A stretch of 64,000 nt of DNA from CAYWIT01 sp964458415 (GTDB lineage Bacteria > Pseudomonadota > Alphaproteobacteria > Micavibrionales > UBA2020). The DNA is taken from the NCBI GenBank assembly GCA_964458415.1, contig CAYWIT010000010.1, positions 22,576 through 86,575 of the forward strand. Direction: 5' to 3'. Of the stretch, positions 62,191-64,000 are shown in pieces. The stretch's first letter is position 1. The number at the start of each line of letters is the position of its first letter. The position numbers and the translations under genes are program-made. The notes beneath the pieces are model-generated. The model made no database searches and had not been told where the DNA came from. It saw only the letters and a list, made by a program, of their open reading frames with translations.

Positions 62191-63600
62191 ATGTCCTTTC
62201 TTGCCAAAAAAGCCGCAAAATCCACTCCTATTACGCCGATTCAGACAGGGGAATTCGAATCATGGCTGAAAAAACAAGATGCCGCGACAAAATCCTGGGT
62301 CAAAGGTGCTGGCTTTACAGGCGCGGCTGGCAGCCTGCTTCTGCTTCCCGGCAAAAACGGAGACATCGCGCAAATCTTGTTTGGTGCGGGAGCCGATGAC
62401 AGCCTTTATACTTATGCCGACCTCCCCGCAAAACTGCCAAAAAATAAAGCCGGTTACTATATAAACGCCAAAATGAGCGGCGAACGCGCCACCGACGTCG
62501 CGTTGGGATGGGCTCTTGGCTGCTATCACTTCAGCCAGTACAAATCAAAAAATAAAAAAGAATTTGCGGCTCTCGTCTGGCCGGAAAAAGCCGACAGAAA
62601 GTTCGTTGAATCCGCCGTTAAGGCAACCGCCCTCGTCCGTGATCTTGTCAACACCCCGGCCAACGACATGGGGCCTGCCGAACTGGAAGCTGCCAGCCGC
62701 AAACTGGTCAAGCAGTTTAACAAATCCAGTATTCGTGTCATCACTGGGGAAGACCTGCTCAAAAAAAATTATCCGGCCATTCATGCCGTCGGCAAAGGCA
62801 GCCCGCGCAAACCACGCCTGATCGATATCCGCTGGGGGGATAAAAAAGCACCTCTGGTCACGCTGGTCGGCAAAGGCGTATGCTTCGATACTGGCGGCCT
62901 CGACATCAAACCCAGCAGCGGCATGCTCCTGATGAAAAAAGACATGGGTGGCGCAGCGCATGTGCTTGGCCTTGCCAGCATGATCATGGCGGCGAACCTG
63001 CCCGTCCGTCTGCGTGTGCTGATCCCCGCGGTAGAAAACTCCACCGATGGTCACAGCTATCGCCCCGGTGACATTATTGATACGCGCAAAGGGCTTTCCG
63101 TCGAAATCGGCAACACCGATGCGGAAGGACGTCTTGTTCTTGCCGATGCGCTGGCCGAAGCCTGCAGTGAAAAGCCGGCCCTGCTGATCGACTTTGCCAC
63201 GCTGACGGGCGCCGCCCGCACTGCGCTGGGCCCCGATCTGCCCGCCATGTTCAGCAATGACGAAAAAACGGCAAGTGCATTACTCGCCTCCTCACAGGAA
63301 ACGCAGGACCCGCTCTGGCGCCTTCCCTTGTGGCAGCCCTACAAGGACTGGCTGAACAGCAAGGTGGCCGATACCAACAACGTCGGCGGCAGCTTTGCGG
63401 GCGCGATTACAGCCGCCCTCTTCCTCGAAAAATTCGTCGAAAAAGAAACGCCATGGGTGCATATCGACACATTTGCCTGGACCCCTTCCAGCAAACCCGG
63501 ACGTCCGGAAGGCGGCGAGGCCCTTGGCATGCGCGCCAGTTACGATCTTATCAAAAACCGTTTTGGCAAAACTCCGAGAGGCGCCCATAAACCAAAATGA
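62191..63600 (+). CDS. M17 leucyl aminopeptidase family protein
   Basis: 469-aa di-metal aminopeptidase of the PepA family. By homology the metal ligands are K228 and D233 (GKGVCFDTGG), D251 (KKDMGGA), D310 and E312 (NTDAEGRLVLADAL), with catalytic K240 and R314. Thus the active site is complete. The N-terminal domain is short and divergent. The following gene, a C40-type cell-wall peptidase, overlaps by four bases, which suggests a shared role in peptide turnover or murein peptide recycling. Confidence 0.93.
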   Translation: MSFLAKKAAKSTPITPIQTGEFESWLKKQDAATKSWVKGAGFTGAAGSLLLLPGKNGDIAQILFGAGADDSLYTYADLPAKLPKNKAGYYINAKMSGERATDVALGWALGCYHFSQYKSKNKKEFAALVWPEKADRKFVESAVKATALVRDLVNTPANDMGPAELEAASRKLVKQFNKSSIRVITGEDLLKKNYPAIHAVGKGSPRKPRLIDIRWGDKKAPLVTLVGKGVCFDTGGLDIKPSSGMLLMKKDMGGAAHVLGLASMIMAANLPVRLRVLIPAVENSTDGHSYRPGDIIDTRKGLSVEIGNTDAEGRLVLADALAEACSEKPALLIDFATLTGAARTALGPDLPAMFSNDEKTASALLASSQETQDPLWRLPLWQPYKDWLNSKVADTNNVGGSFAGAITAALFLEKFVEKETPWVHIDTFAWTPSSKPGRPEGGEALGMRASYDLIKNRFGKTPRGAHKPK

Positions 63601-64000
63601 TCTCCTCGCCTGACCCGCGCCTGACACTTTTACGAACCGACGTTCCGCCGAAAGAAGGTCTGCCGTACCGGGTTATTTCCGCTACCGCCGATATCCGCGA
63701 GAAGCCTGACCTGCATATCCTGCGCGGACGCCATGGCAGCCAGCTTCTGCGCGGGGAAACATTTATCGTTCATGAAAACAAGGCTGGCTGGTGCTGGGGA
63801 CAGGCCCTGCATGACGGCTATGTCGGCTATATCGAATCCCGTCACTTGTCCGATACGTCCCCCGCCCCGACCCATATTGTCACCGCCGCCCGCAGCCTGC
63901 TTTATGAAGCGCATACCCTGCGTTCACAACCGGCGGGCACCCTTGGTTTTGGCAGCCGTATCACCACCGTGGAAACACATGGCCATTATGCCCGCCTCAA
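63597..64000 (+). CDS. NlpC/P60 (C40) peptidase, N-terminal part (cut by window edge)
   Basis: ATG at 63597 overlaps the aminopeptidase stop (ATGA); the frame stays open to the window end. About 134 residues are visible, comprising an SH3-like domain with ATADIREKPDL, HGSQLLRGETFIV and GWCWGQALHDGYVGYIESR, then the beginning of a second SH3-like unit (ARSLLYEAHTLRSQPAG). This is the N-terminal pattern of alphaproteobacterial NlpC/P60 proteins that cleave gamma-D-Glu-diaminopimelate bonds; the catalytic domain itself is outside the window. Confidence 0.75.
   Translation, partial: MISSPDPRLTLLRTDVPPKEGLPYRVISATADIREKPDLHILRGRHGSQLLRGETFIVHENKAGWCWGQALHDGYVGYIESRHLSDTSPAPTHIVTAARSLLYEAHTLRSQPAGTLGFGSRITTVETHGHYARL

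Overview
The window is a gene-dense chromosomal segment from an alphaproteobacterium of moderate GC content. The assignment rests on gene order. The run rpsB-tsf-pyrH-frr-uppS-cdsA-dxr-rseP-bamA-skp-lpxD-fabZ-lpxA-lpxI-lpxB is arranged as in alphaproteobacteria, and so is nuoA-N followed by birA, RNase J, a DUF1467 protein, proS, lolC, lolD and dnaE. LpxI (instead of LpxH) and a PF13467-type ribbon-helix-helix protein fit the same group. I cannot name the genus. I support 59 protein genes (two cut by the window edges) and one tRNA; 53 of the 59 are on the minus strand.

Layout. 1-3.2 kb: the 5' part of a proton-pumping pyrophosphatase gene, a CHAP amidase and two tandem paralogous proteins of unknown function. 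3.3-6 kb: gyrA (plus strand). 6-7.6 kb: two unknown genes, each with a recognisable promoter. 7.6-13.8 kb: a five-gene, overlapping operon of tryptophan 2,3-dioxygenase, a kynureninase-like enzyme, a beta-CASP metallo-beta-lactamase RNase, a photolyase and YgfZ. 13.9-18.2 kb: a TonB-dependent receptor with a small YfiR-like periplasmic protein, divergent from a receiver-HDOD regulator and a ribbon-helix-helix protein. 18.2-34.8 kb: a 16-gene envelope and translation operon running from rpsB to an AsmA protein. 35-38.5 kb: dnaE. 38.6-39.3 kb: an unknown plus-strand gene inserted between dnaE and lolD. 39.3-60.1 kb: lolDC, proS, two small genes, RNase J, birA and the complete 14-subunit complex I operon. 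60.2-64 kb: tRNA-Asp, tgt and rpmB on the minus strand, then an M17 aminopeptidase and the start of a cell-wall C40 peptidase on the plus strand.

How the genes work together. The rpsB operon couples ribosome and elongation-factor supply (rpsB, tsf, frr) to UMP kinase, undecaprenyl and isoprenoid precursors (uppS, dxr), phospholipid (cdsA), lipid A (lpxD, fabZ, lpxA, lpxI, lpxB) and outer-membrane protein assembly (bamA, skp, rseP). Most junctions overlap by 1-8 bases, implying translational coupling. The nuo operon encodes all of respiratory complex I, and its genes flow into birA and RNase J.

Most of the window is core genome. The parts that are not explained by known core functions are the tandem paralogs and their dyad-controlled promoter, the kynurenine/photolyase operon, the TonB-YfiR-HDOD cluster, and the operator-flanked orphan gene at 38.6 kb. 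No insertion sequence, CRISPR array, integrase or prophage was seen. The longest stretch without a gene is about 254 bases (34798-35051), the rpsB promoter and leader.
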